Part shown: positions 28,253 through 38,119 of the stretch, piece after piece
How the letters are laid out: the number at the start of each line of letters is the position of its first letter
Position numbering within the stretch: position 1 is the first letter of the stretch
NCBI RefSeq assembly: GCF_000142805.1
Contig: NC_013079.1
Span: 124,001-188,000, forward strand
Direction: 5' to 3'
DNA: 64,000 bases
DNA from: Lachancea thermotolerans CBS 6340
Taxonomy: Eukaryota > Ascomycota > Saccharomycetes > Saccharomycetales > Saccharomycetaceae
Notes under the pieces: generated by a model
What the model was told of the DNA's origin: nothing
Seen by the model: only the letters and a program-made list of their open reading frames with translations
Databases searched by the model: none
Made by a program: the position numbers and the translations under genes

Positions 28253-30637
28253 GAAAATAATATAACATCAACATTTCTAGCTGTGAGAACGACTTAAGGC
28301 TGGGATTCTCACATAAAAATTGATCTTTCGCACCCACTAAAGCTCTTCATTAGTTCTGTTTGTGCGTTTCATTGGAAGTGAGTTAGCTAGAGTGTTCTTC
28401 AAGCTCAGTGTTTCAAAAAAAGCGTTGATGGATTAAGGACACTAAAAGAGATAAAATAAGGAGGGTGCTATTCGACTATCCGCTTTCAAACTCTGTATAC
28501 ACGGAAAAAAAATTGAAGCGCCAAGACTAACACACCTGGAGAAAGTGAACTATAAATATGCTGCCTACCGTCATCTGTTAGCGGCAAAGATATTTAAAGA
28601 GCTCACTACGTTATTAAATGATCACCTCAAGTACGCGCAGTTCTGTACGTAATATAGCTCGTTGAATTATGTAAAAGAATAGGATATACCTGTGCTCACT
28701 ATGCAATTTATCATTTAGGTCGCGCCTAATACTGAATATCACAAAAGAGCATCAGGTTTTGCGTTATGACACAACTCAGCACCGAATTCACCTGATATAT
28801 AGATACTCGACTTTCAAATAATATCACGGGCCTTGGCTTGATTGAGAAACCGCATATGATGCAATTATTTAGGACCTTTGCTTTAATTTTATTACCTCAA
28901 ATAATTACAAAAACTTAGCCACTAAGAGATGAAAAGTTAGCATGGGAAACTGCTCTTTGTCAGATAATCATAATCAACACCATTTTGAAAGAATTTGAAT
29001 CATTTCATCATATCTTAAAACTGCTTTCACCTAAGGCGTATCCTTCACCTTCCAATTCAAGTCTGAGATTAATGATGACAACGTTTTGGGTCCGCTACAG
29101 TTAGAAGAAATGATGTTCATTCCTGATACATACTAGGTTCGATAATTTTTGATTTCCAACATTTATCAAGAATTATTCAGTTCGCAAGTAACAAAGCACC
29201 CACTCCTGTTACTGAAATTACTCAATCACTATTGACAAACAGAACAAGTTATTGCGTGTGAATTAAAACCAATCGTTGTATCGAAGACAGTTTTAAAAAC
29301 TCTCAAGTCTCAGACGAGAATTTTTCAAGGTTCCTCTTGGTCAGATGCTGCTCAATTGAAGCTGGAATAAGTTCGATTGTGGATATCTATGATAAGAAAG
29401 TTGATACAAGCATGGAGGGGTCAATGGATTGTAAGTCTTGGATGGTTGTATATAAAACCTAAATAGAAAGTTCAAATCCGTACAATGCCAAAACAATGTT
29501 TCCAAAGCTATCAGTGACTGACATTCCACAAATCCTGAAAATTATTCAGCCTCTAAAATATAAACCAAGCCGTCACTTTTAGGTCAGCAATGGAGCTCTC
29601 ATCTTCATTAGACGAGCTTAATTGTGAGTGAGTAAAGTCTATAAGGCTTAGTGACAGATTTGCGGCTGCCTTAAAATAACAGATTGTATTATCCATGGAA
29701 AAACTGACATAGAGAAACTTGGAAGATTATACCATAAACTCAACAAGCAAAACGCCACTATATCAGCTTGTCTTTAAAGGTTTTGAGTGAAGCTGCCCCA
29801 GAAATCTTTTACATCACGCAAAAAAAATGGGTCCTTCAATGAACATACGCCTGTGAACATTCAATTATCTCAAGAACCGTAGAGATGAAGCTTTATTAGC
29901 CTTGGGAATTTAATGGATAATCGGCCAACACTCCGCTCGTATTTTGGTTTTGAGCACGAAATGAAACATCGACACAAGAAACTTTAGTGGCTATTGCATA
30001 TGCCAAGTTAATGCCTAGCACTTCATATACAGAGAAGGTCTAATGAACTTGTTTTCTCAATTGAAGATCTAAATTCTAGCCGGCTTTGCCGATATAACTG
30101 GCATCTGAGAAGAATCTTCCAAGAGTGCCATTATCAAGACACCGGTAAAAATATCGAGATAGTCATCAAGTTCTATTCTCAAGCTTCCTTCACCCTGGCA
30201 TGAAATGAATTATCAAATTTCAGCATTAAAGCAGGTCGTGATCGGACTTCGGAAAAAGCGGAAAAAATTTCATATGCAAAGATTTTCCGACACGATAGGC
30301 AACAATGTTGCATGAACTTGCAGAAACATTAGTTAGGAGCATATTTTGGCACCACTAATATGCCGGCGAAAACCTGCAGCGCATCTAAGGACGACAAAAA
30401 AATACTCAGAAGGACTGACCATTATAATGATCAACGACTGTGCGGAAAGCTCATGTGCGCTACCGCAAGGCAAATCGGGTTTGGCAAAACAATGATTATT
30501 AACTCCTTGTACGCATCGTACGTTGCCGCTAGCTTATTTCTGTTTCGAAGGCGCCTGCCTTCTCATGGAGGTTACGTCGGCAGTTCGAATAATAGCGCCC
30601 ATTAAAAAAAAAAAGCAGTCAGGTCCTTCATATTTTA

Positions 30638-30745
30638 ATGTCACTACCTCGCAAGGAGAATGAGTCTCTCAAGGCCCCAACCCAGCAGGAAGAAGGAGGC
30701 TCACGTCTGGAGACTAAAGATTTTGCGTTGTTCGAGTTGATGTAA
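30638..30745 (+). other. 35-codon upstream frame, in phase with the next gene
   Basis: An ATG frame (MSLPRKENESLKAPTQQEEG, then 15 more residues) ends with TAA only two sense codons before the ATG of the following gene and in the same phase. It could be an upstream ORF that limits translation or an N-terminal part separated by a stop. Sequence alone does not decide. Confidence 0.4.
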
Positions 30746-30751
30746 ATTCCG

Positions 30752-31870
30752 ATGTTTTTCGACCCCAATGAAATGAACGGAATTCAAAATGGAAGGATAG
30801 AACCCCTTGGACTTGAGGCGTATTCCGTGGAGGCAACAACCCCTGTGAAACCGCTGGACGGACTTTTATTCTCCTCGGTAGAAAATTGTTGTATTAATTA
30901 CCTTGAAGGCCATAATCAACCACTCTATCAAATATTCTCACCTAACGATAAAACCTATGAAGACGAGAAGGCCCGCAGCTTAGGAAATCTGTCGAGAAAG
31001 TCAAGTTGGGAAAGTGCGGAGCCAAAAACCTGTTTCTTAGTCAGTCGCTCTGAAACTTTCGACCATTATTCCCCTTACGAAACAACTGCTAATGGTGACT
31101 TGGAAATTGATGGACTCAATGATCGGCTTCTCATCCGTGAAAGCAACATACGAAGCGTTTCCAAATTAGATATGACTTTGGTACCACTAAAAATTGAATT
31201 TGAAGACTGGAATCCATTTCGTTACTCCAAGAAGGTGTCAAAGTATTGTTCAGATTCATCTGAAACAAGACAGTTTTTAAAGATCAGAAAAGTTATGCAA
31301 AATAACGTTATCCGGCTCTATTTTCAGCTTGAGAGTAGTTCTGGTTCTCAGGCGTTCAACGAAGGGGAGATGCGAATCTCTTTGATTAATCGCAGAGTTA
31401 ATCCTTTGACTTTTGATAACTCTTCTCTCAACAAGCATAACTATGATGATTCCGAGGACCAATTGATTGATATGGCGTTTTTAACAGTATCCGAGTTTAT
31501 TTCAGTCATAAAGTTCATCTTGAAGGACTTAGATAAAGGCAGCCCCGAGCTGCGATTCAAGCTGAAAAGAGACTTTCCCGCTTCCTCTTCATACGACCCC
31601 TACTTACCAAACAGAATAAGATCTAACATCAGAGAGTTTCTGAAAGGCAAGACATTGAGGGGTTTTGTTCCAAATGACTTCGCCGAAAAGCTGCTGCCTT
31701 CACAAATCGATTTCATGATTGGCCTCTTTGCACAAATTTCAAACTATGAAACTGAGAAGCCAACAAGGAATAATTCTCAACTATCAGTTGTGAAGCTAGA
31801 AGATTTTGAAAAGGCAGTCAAGAAGTGTGTATCTTTTTATTTCTTTGCTCTCCCCAACGGGCAAGGTTAA
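30752..31870 (+). CDS. Possible Medusa/DUF7082-type regulator
   Basis: The 372-residue product is not one I can tie to an S. cerevisiae gene. Its second half (about 145-365) has the layout I associate with the DUF7082 domain of fungal Medusa-type developmental regulators: an opening with a Trp and basic residues (EFEDWNPFRYSKKVSKY), a beta-rich middle (NNVIRLYFQLESSS), a segment RIRSNIREFLKGKTLRGF, and a closing helix LEDFEKAVKKCVSFYF. This is pattern resemblance from memory and may be wrong. The N-terminal part is unstructured. ATG at 30752 follows an in-phase TAA nine bases upstream. The gene stands alone in a 9.2-kb gene-poor interval between BNS1 and SMI1, where S. cerevisiae has no gene. 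Confidence 0.6.
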   Translation: MFFDPNEMNGIQNGRIEPLGLEAYSVEATTPVKPLDGLLFSSVENCCINYLEGHNQPLYQIFSPNDKTYEDEKARSLGNLSRKSSWESAEPKTCFLVSRSETFDHYSPYETTANGDLEIDGLNDRLLIRESNIRSVSKLDMTLVPLKIEFEDWNPFRYSKKVSKYCSDSSETRQFLKIRKVMQNNVIRLYFQLESSSGSQAFNEGEMRISLINRRVNPLTFDNSSLNKHNYDDSEDQLIDMAFLTVSEFISVIKFILKDLDKGSPELRFKLKRDFPASSSYDPYLPNRIRSNIREFLKGKTLRGFVPNDFAEKLLPSQIDFMIGLFAQISNYETEKPTRNNSQLSVVKLEDFEKAVKKCVSFYFFALPNGQG

Positions 31871-34659
31871 TGTTTTTAGAAATCATTTGCGTCGGTGTAA
31901 AATTTGCCAAGTAATCCAAGAGGCTTTATAATTGTAATTGTGATGTAATATCGATATTATGCTTTACCTATCTTCCCATTGTTAAATTTCAGACGACTGA
32001 TGAAACAAATTTTAGTCCACTCATCATGTATGATTATAAAGGCATTTTGATAGGTGATATCATGATATCTACAAATAAGAGTGCAGATGATTGTAAGAAA
32101 TATGATTTGATTGGCTTGTCTTAAATGGGCTGCGTTAACTAAGCTTTACGGCTATATTGTTTCCTGTGCGATTTCTGTATGCCGGAATGTAGAGCTCCAC
32201 TTGTGAAATACGACGTATCTGAGTCTGTTATGCTATGCTTCCGACCTATTGCTTAGTTGACAGAAACCGCGTGTCAATACGTTGAAGAAAATAGGATCTT
32301 CACCGGCAAAGGGTGAAAGATACCTTCTCAGGCTTTACTCTGCAGGCAACGAATTGAAGCAGATAGGTGAACAAAAAATCTCCCACAACATCTCGGGTCT
32401 CGGAAACAAGTACCTTTGCACCGACGATGTGAATGAAGGCAACCCCAAAATTCAAAGGAGCAGTAAAGAATGTAAGGTCTTGGGCGCGAGCTGAGTTTTT
32501 TCTGTTTTTCTTCTGAACCGTGTCCATTGTGAACCCACCTTGATCTCGAAAAAGAGAAAAGAGAGCCGTACACACTCTTCAGATAAGAAGTATACGTAGC
32601 GCTTCTAAAAGCAACATTCGTTTGAGTTTCGCTAACTTCCAGGCGTAAGAGTACCGCGCGATGAAAAAAAAAACTGACGGCCAGGATTTTCAGTCACATA
32701 ATTTGAAATTATGAATTTGACTTACGAAGCACTTGCAGAGCCTCAAAAGGAACTGAGACTTGGGTGCTATAATAAGAGGCCACGACTAACGCAATGGGAG
32801 CCCAAGCCAGTTCCAAACCCCCGTTTCCCCAAAGCTAGCCTCAAATTGTACTCCTAAACCCTCTTTTGGGTGAGCGTTTGCCTGGACAGCTAATGCAAAA
32901 TGCAGCCTAAGCTCAGCTCATCGGTTGAAAATCAAGTCGGTTGCCGCGGTCTCCCAGAGTTTAGTTCGTTTGCTTGGAAGACAGTGACTGGGGCTCCAAA
33001 TCCTTGGTACGAGGTGCATGTTACCACGCGAAACCAAATCTCAATGCAGACTTGGTGTCATTACATAAGCATGCATTGAATGAGGACGCGACTTTTCATG
33101 TAGTCGTTTAGGCAAGGACGTGTCTACAAGCGCCGCGCATTGAACCGAAATTTCACTTCTGAAGAGCCTAGACGGAGGAGAGCCCTCAAAGCCCGACTCT
33201 CTCTTCGGACACATCTTCGGTGCTGATCGAATGATGTCCGCCAAATCATACCACACACCTGGAATTTCCGGGAAAATGCGTGCGACGTCGAAGCGGGCAA
33301 AGAGCTTCGGAGCCTTTTGGGTGTCCACGGGGACATCGGCTCAGAGCCGCATAGGAAGATGAGCTTTTCTCTGGTCTGAGCCGTCCGCGTAAAAAGTGCA
33401 CTTTTGAACAGGCAACATCTGAAAAAGACGCCTCACGCTTACCAGAAAATCTTCGAAGTAGGGTTCCGGCTAATGCCAAATTATTTCCGTGGTCTCACCC
33501 GTAGCTTACTATCCTGCTTTTGCTTCTCTTTCCTGGACAAGCCGCAGAATAGCGCTATGGCACTCACCGTCCGCAATTATAAAGAGCGGGAAGCAATTCA
33601 ATCCGTAATAAATGATATATGAGTGTGTGGTTTCTTAATCGCAACAGAACACGAGTAGCGTGAGTCTGGGCTGGGCGGTTGAGAAAGACAAAAAAGTCGG
33701 AATAAGGCCTTTAGTTGAATCTGAGAAATTAACCTGAGGCTGCTCTCGATTAGAAGTACCGAATTTAACTCATTTTTGGTTGCTTTATCAAATCCCCGAA
33801 TATTTCTAATTTGCCAAGAGTACCTGCCTCTACAATTCGAAGCGCTTATTGAGTATCTCAATATCTCCCGACACGAAGCGCTCATGAAATTCATAAAATA
33901 CAGCAATTAGTGGTCTTCCAGGGAGGGATTTACCAGGATTATCACACTTCATAAAACCTCCGCAACACTCCCCCTGGGGAAATAAATAAAGAGACGCGAA
34001 CAGTCATCGACCCTGGCTTTGCCTTTCACCGAAAAGGTTCACAAGTTTGTCGACCTCGCACAATAACGGCAATACGCAAGAGCCGCCGAGCTCCCCCTTT
34101 GCGCGTCAGTAATGATACTGTGTGCTTCCAACGTTTTTGAGAAAATGGCAATTGGGCAGACAGCAGATGTTGATCTGCATTTCTCTCAATCGGACGATGC
34201 TCCTTTTGCCAAGCGAGAGGTACACTGTGCGCTCGCTGGTGCCAAAGACGCTGGCGGCAGTAACATCCTTATCCATACATGGGCGTCCAAGACGCTAGCT
34301 AAACACTTCAGACCAGCTCGCTCACACTCTAGCGGGACAGCTTGACAAATAGAATGCTGCTAGATCTGACCATAGAAATTTATCTTCAAGGATATTACCC
34401 GTGGCACTGACACGGGCAGGGCTTGGCATCGCCCATGCGAGTACTGAAGTATTCATCGAGTTAAGACATAAACAAACGTTAAGAGTGACTTAAATCCGGC
34501 TCCCGAGAAACAAAAGTCAGTTCGGCATTCTCTGGGTAGCAAGAACATCCTGAGCAACACGGAGACAGACGCTCAATTGGAAGTTCGCTAGCCATAACTC
34601 GCACCGGATCTTCCTATTTCTCTTTTTAGAGCATATTCAGAGCATACCAAAAAACAAAC
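31871..34659. other. Gene-poor stretch right of the DUF7082-like gene
   Basis: This 2.8-kb stretch upstream of SMI1 has only short overlapping frames, including a 77-codon ATG frame (34112-34345) of unknown kind. AGCCGCCGA, a perfect 9-base match to the URS1 core, is at 34081-34089. No RNA gene or mobile element is recognised. Confidence 0.4.
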
Positions 34660-36210
34660 ATGGAAGGCGTCAAGAAGAAGTGGAAGGAGCTGCTGTACTC
34701 TTTTAGCACCAACGACCGCTACGCTGACTACAACGAAAACCAAGGCACAGGCATCAGCAGGGTCTCTGCTGGCTCGGGGAGCGCCGCGGCCGCGGCGTCC
34801 TCTTCGCAGATCCAGCTCACAGACTTCGTGGACGGCCACGAGTCGAGCAACGACGGCGTTAGCGAGGCCATGCTTGCCTGGAGACACATCGAAGCTTGGG
34901 CGTCCGAGAACCACTCAGATCTCTACGCTACCCTCAGTGAACCCTGCACCCGCAGTGACATTGCGAACGCCGAGAAAGATCTCGCTATAATCTTCCCCGC
35001 ATCCGTGCGCGCCTCGCTCCGTTTACACGATGGCCAAGAGGACTTAGAATCCCTGACAGGCACGTCTGGCTTGATTTTCGGTCTTCAGCTCATGCCATTG
35101 GACCAGATTGTCCAGATGACCATGACCTGGAGAAGCGTGGCTGAAAACATGTCCAAGAAGAACAGAAATTCGTCACCCGTTCCCTCCGGTAACGGTTCTG
35201 GCATTGAGATGCCTAATAAGTCCGCCACACCCCAGACTCTCAAGACTAAGGGCTACGGCAAGCTTGACTCCCAGGACTATCCCAACACAAATCCCGGCCT
35301 TCAACGTGATATTTCTCATAATTCCAACAAGCAATTCAAAATGAACTCCATCCCAAGACAAGGTTCGGTACCTCAAAATGCCATCCAGCCGACTTATGCC
35401 AATGCCGGTTGGATCCCACTAGTAACTGATAACGCCGGTAACCATGTTGCCGTGGACTTAGCACCTGGCCCCAAGGGTGTTTATGGACAAGTTATTCTGT
35501 TTGGTAGAGAATTCGACACAAAATATGTGGTTGCCAACAACTGGGGAGACTTTTTGTTGGCATTTGCCAACGATCTGGAGAAAGGAAACTGGTATATCAT
35601 GGACGCAGATGATGATTACCTCAGTGGCGAAGGTGACCTGGTCTTTAGAGACAAAGAGGACGACGGTCCAGTCGTTGACTACTTTGATGTGCTAAAGGCC
35701 AGAACTCATGCGGCGCTACAGCGCCAGCACAGCAGCACGGGTAAAGAACAACCTGAATATACTCAGGCTCGGAAAGTGTCACGCGGTGCCCCTGCCGCGG
35801 CTGGGGAGAGCTCAACTATGATTGAAGTCTCTCCCGTTGTCAGCAGCGATAACGCCAACCCAGACAAGAAAACCGTCGAAAACACCGTCATAGAATCTCC
35901 AGCCAACTCAACTCAAGCTTCAGTGGCAGGCCTGAAAGTCGAGGAGGAGCCCAAGGAAACTAAACCCGAAGTGCAAGAGAGCTCCAAGGCTTCAGACATG
36001 ACTCAAAAAGACGAAAAATTGGAGGAAGAACCCTCAAAAGACGCTAAAGTTACTCAGCAGCCATCCGAAGTCAGCAAAGAAACAAAAATCACAAGCGGCG
36101 CTGCACAGGAATCTGCTGATGAGCAAGCTAACACCAGCAATACCGAAATCCCACCGGAGACAGCGAGCGTAAAAGAATTAAAAGAAGAATTTGAAAGCGT
36201 TGCATTATAA
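34660..36210 (+). CDS. SMI1: Cell-wall regulator Smi1/Knr4
   Basis: Smi1 (Knr4, YGR229C) coordinates cell-wall glucan synthesis and the Slt2 MAP-kinase pathway and localises to bud sites. The 516-residue product (505 in S. cerevisiae) starts MEGVKKKWKELLYSFSTNDR and holds the SMI1/KNR4 fold at about residues 75-345: AWRHIEAWASENHSDLYATL, EKDLAIIFPASVRASLRLHD, GLIFGLQLMPLDQIVQM, then WIPLVTDNAGNHVAVDLAPG and NWGDFLLAFANDLEKGNWY. A Ser/Asn-rich insertion splits the domain (about 165-240), and the C-terminal 150 residues are an acidic Glu/Lys/Ser-rich disordered tail. Confidence 0.96.
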   Translation: MEGVKKKWKELLYSFSTNDRYADYNENQGTGISRVSAGSGSAAAAASSSQIQLTDFVDGHESSNDGVSEAMLAWRHIEAWASENHSDLYATLSEPCTRSDIANAEKDLAIIFPASVRASLRLHDGQEDLESLTGTSGLIFGLQLMPLDQIVQMTMTWRSVAENMSKKNRNSSPVPSGNGSGIEMPNKSATPQTLKTKGYGKLDSQDYPNTNPGLQRDISHNSNKQFKMNSIPRQGSVPQNAIQPTYANAGWIPLVTDNAGNHVAVDLAPGPKGVYGQVILFGREFDTKYVVANNWGDFLLAFANDLEKGNWYIMDADDDYLSGEGDLVFRDKEDDGPVVDYFDVLKARTHAALQRQHSSTGKEQPEYTQARKVSRGAPAAAGESSTMIEVSPVVSSDNANPDKKTVENTVIESPANSTQASVAGLKVEEEPKETKPEVQESSKASDMTQKDEKLEEEPSKDAKVTQQPSEVSKETKITSGAAQESADEQANTSNTEIPPETASVKELKEEFESVAL

Positions 36211-36346
36211 TTCTTGCCAAAAAGGCCTCTGGAAAAACTCTGCTTTTCATGATTCAAACATTAGAATTTCGAATACGGTTTCCTTTTTTTTTTGTTGTAG
36301 TAGTGGTTTCGGAGAATAGCTCTGATTGTTGTTTATGTAACTTAAT

Positions 36347-37861
36347 CTACCATATAACTCGCTGAGGGTTGACTTCATCCTCCCACATGAAAGAGCGGAG
36401 GGCAAAAACACAGAGAGTTAGCACGTTTATGCACATAAACCAGCCGAACTCAAGGGCAAGTCTCTTGCAATATTTCAGCTCGCTCTCTGATGGCGAATTG
36501 TCCAAAATGCTGTCAGAGGTAGGTGTTACAAACAGTCTCCAGAAAAAGTAGGGAAGGATATAATACCGAGGTTCAAAGAGAGGGGAAGGGACTACGGTCA
36601 TAAATGTGCAAATGATCAATGCTGTCCAAGAAATGTGGGTAAGTTGAACCGGAAGTTCCACTGGGCTCTTAATCTCGATGGGTAAAATTGGGTGGAAATG
36701 CATAACTTTCTGTCTCATAATTTCAATATAATTCAACGTCGAGAAGTGATAAATCCAGGGCATCAACAGATATTTGAACCAAAAATTTCTGGCAATGACT
36801 TTCTTGAATAAATAGAACGTGTAATGGCGATTATCAGCAAGTAGAAAGGGGTGGACAACGCTGAAAAACCTTATTACCAGCATAATCCCCAAAAGCTCCA
36901 GAAATGTTCTAAATTTTTTAGCTTGAACCCTGAAGCGGTAGTAGTCTAAACCTGCTTTCGAGATCCACAGTGGTGCACTGAAAAACGCGATGAAGGTAAT
37001 ACAATAAAACATCTGGGTCAGATGAATTCCTGCTGTATGATTGTCTTTATCGCCTAATGTGAGGGACCGGTTGTAAATAACGAACATAGCGAAAAGCATA
37101 AGGTTCAAGCCGTATGGCAACACTACTTGCTTGAAGTTCTCCAGGGCATGAATTATAAATTTCAGGTAGTTGTTGAAGTGTACGTTGTTGAAGTCCTTAT
37201 GGATAAGTGCCCTTCTCTCTATGACCACTACCATGATAAATATGTTCCACACAATGTTGGTTTGCCTGAAGAGACAACTAACGAGTGCACTCAAAGCACT
37301 TAGCCAAATGCTGGTAGTCTCGCCGAAAGGTAAAGTTATGGCCAGTGTTAAAGACTCAAGAATGAATATCGAAGACCACACATCTGTGTAATACAAGTAG
37401 TAATATGAGGCCATTAACGGGAAGCATATCAGGGAGGCTGGCCAGAATCCTATCGCATTAAAGAGAAAAAGTGGCCTCAAAACTACTAACGGTAGTATAA
37501 TCATGCCGCCAAATAGGTTTGTGAGCCTGAGAATTGTAAGAGAACTCCATGAAGTGAGTAGTCGCAGCCACTTGTAATTAAGCCATCCGAGAACATAAAG
37601 ACCGGGAGGCGTTGTAATTTTCGGGTCCCATGTTTTCCAGTTGCCCCCAATGTACTGGATGGTTTGCTTTACATGAAAGACCTCGTCTATGAATTGATAT
37701 GGAACAACCGAGTTGGCGAGTTTAGCGAAAGTTACCCCAAAATAAACCAGCAGAATAGGCCATACTATTAGGTTGAATAGAAATCCGGCCTCAACCTCGT
37801 GTAGGATTTCATTCTCAAGCTTTTCTTCAAGTGTGAGCTCTTTTTCATCCTTAGTATCCAT
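36347..37861 (-). CDS. ALG10: Dolichyl-P-Glc alpha-1,2-glucosyltransferase
   Basis: Alg10 (Die2, YGR227W) adds the third, terminal alpha-1,2-glucose to the dolichol-linked N-glycan precursor in the ER lumen, completing the oligosaccharide recognised by oligosaccharyltransferase. The 504-residue product (525 in S. cerevisiae) is a multi-span membrane protein of the GT-C type. The first luminal loop carries YQFIDEVFHVKQTIQYIGGN followed by WDPKITTPPGLYVLGWL; the acidic FIDEVFH segment is the likely catalytic motif. Further hydrophobic segments run to the C-terminus, which ends FMWEDEVNPQRVIW. It lies next to SMI1 as in S. cerevisiae. Confidence 0.96.
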   Translation of the reverse strand: MDTKDEKELTLEEKLENEILHEVEAGFLFNLIVWPILLVYFGVTFAKLANSVVPYQFIDEVFHVKQTIQYIGGNWKTWDPKITTPPGLYVLGWLNYKWLRLLTSWSSLTILRLTNLFGGMIILPLVVLRPLFLFNAIGFWPASLICFPLMASYYYLYYTDVWSSIFILESLTLAITLPFGETTSIWLSALSALVSCLFRQTNIVWNIFIMVVVIERRALIHKDFNNVHFNNYLKFIIHALENFKQVVLPYGLNLMLFAMFVIYNRSLTLGDKDNHTAGIHLTQMFYCITFIAFFSAPLWISKAGLDYYRFRVQAKKFRTFLELLGIMLVIRFFSVVHPFLLADNRHYTFYLFKKVIARNFWFKYLLMPWIYHFSTLNYIEIMRQKVMHFHPILPIEIKSPVELPVQLTHISWTALIICTFMTVVPSPLFEPRYYILPYFFWRLFVTPTSDSILDNSPSESELKYCKRLALEFGWFMCINVLTLCVFALRSFMWEDEVNPQRVIW

Positions 37862-38119
37862 TATGGGTAAAGATGAGTGGATCTGGGAAGCTCAAATGTT
37901 GCAAAACCAATCTCGTAAGTAATCAAGAGCTCTCTAGATTCTTCGAGAGCTATCAGTGGCTTTGTGATTGTCTTTTATTTGTCTGTTCCGCTTTCTTCAA
38001 TTTCTTTGCCCTCTCAGCTTAATTTGGTTTTCGATGGTCAATTCAACTTAAACTTCTCAATGGCAGAAAAAAGAGGAAGCAACATCCGCGGGCAACATCT
38101 TTGAAGATCTGCTGGTTAC

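Larger units (their letters stand above)
25484..30751. other. Gene-poor stretch left of the DUF7082-like gene
   Basis: This 5.3-kb region has no recognisable gene, which is unusual beside the dense gene packing elsewhere. The right part (about 27700-30600) looks AT-rich. It contains the E-box cluster, two URS1-like sequences (GGCGGCT core near 26092 and GCCGCCGA at 26141), and unassigned ATG frames of 174 codons (minus, 27728-28252) and 81 codons (plus, 30360-30605). I found no complete tRNA, LTR, terminal inverted repeat, snRNA or centromere signature by eye. Confidence 0.5.

Noticed and set aside
25500-34600. Possible point centromere in the gene-poor block
   Set aside because: I looked for RTCACRTG followed by 80-170 bases of very AT-rich DNA and a TTTCCGAA-type element. 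E-boxes at 25708 and TTCCGAA-like words near 27378 and 30247 do not fall in the required order or AT-rich context, and S. cerevisiae has no centromere near these orthologues.
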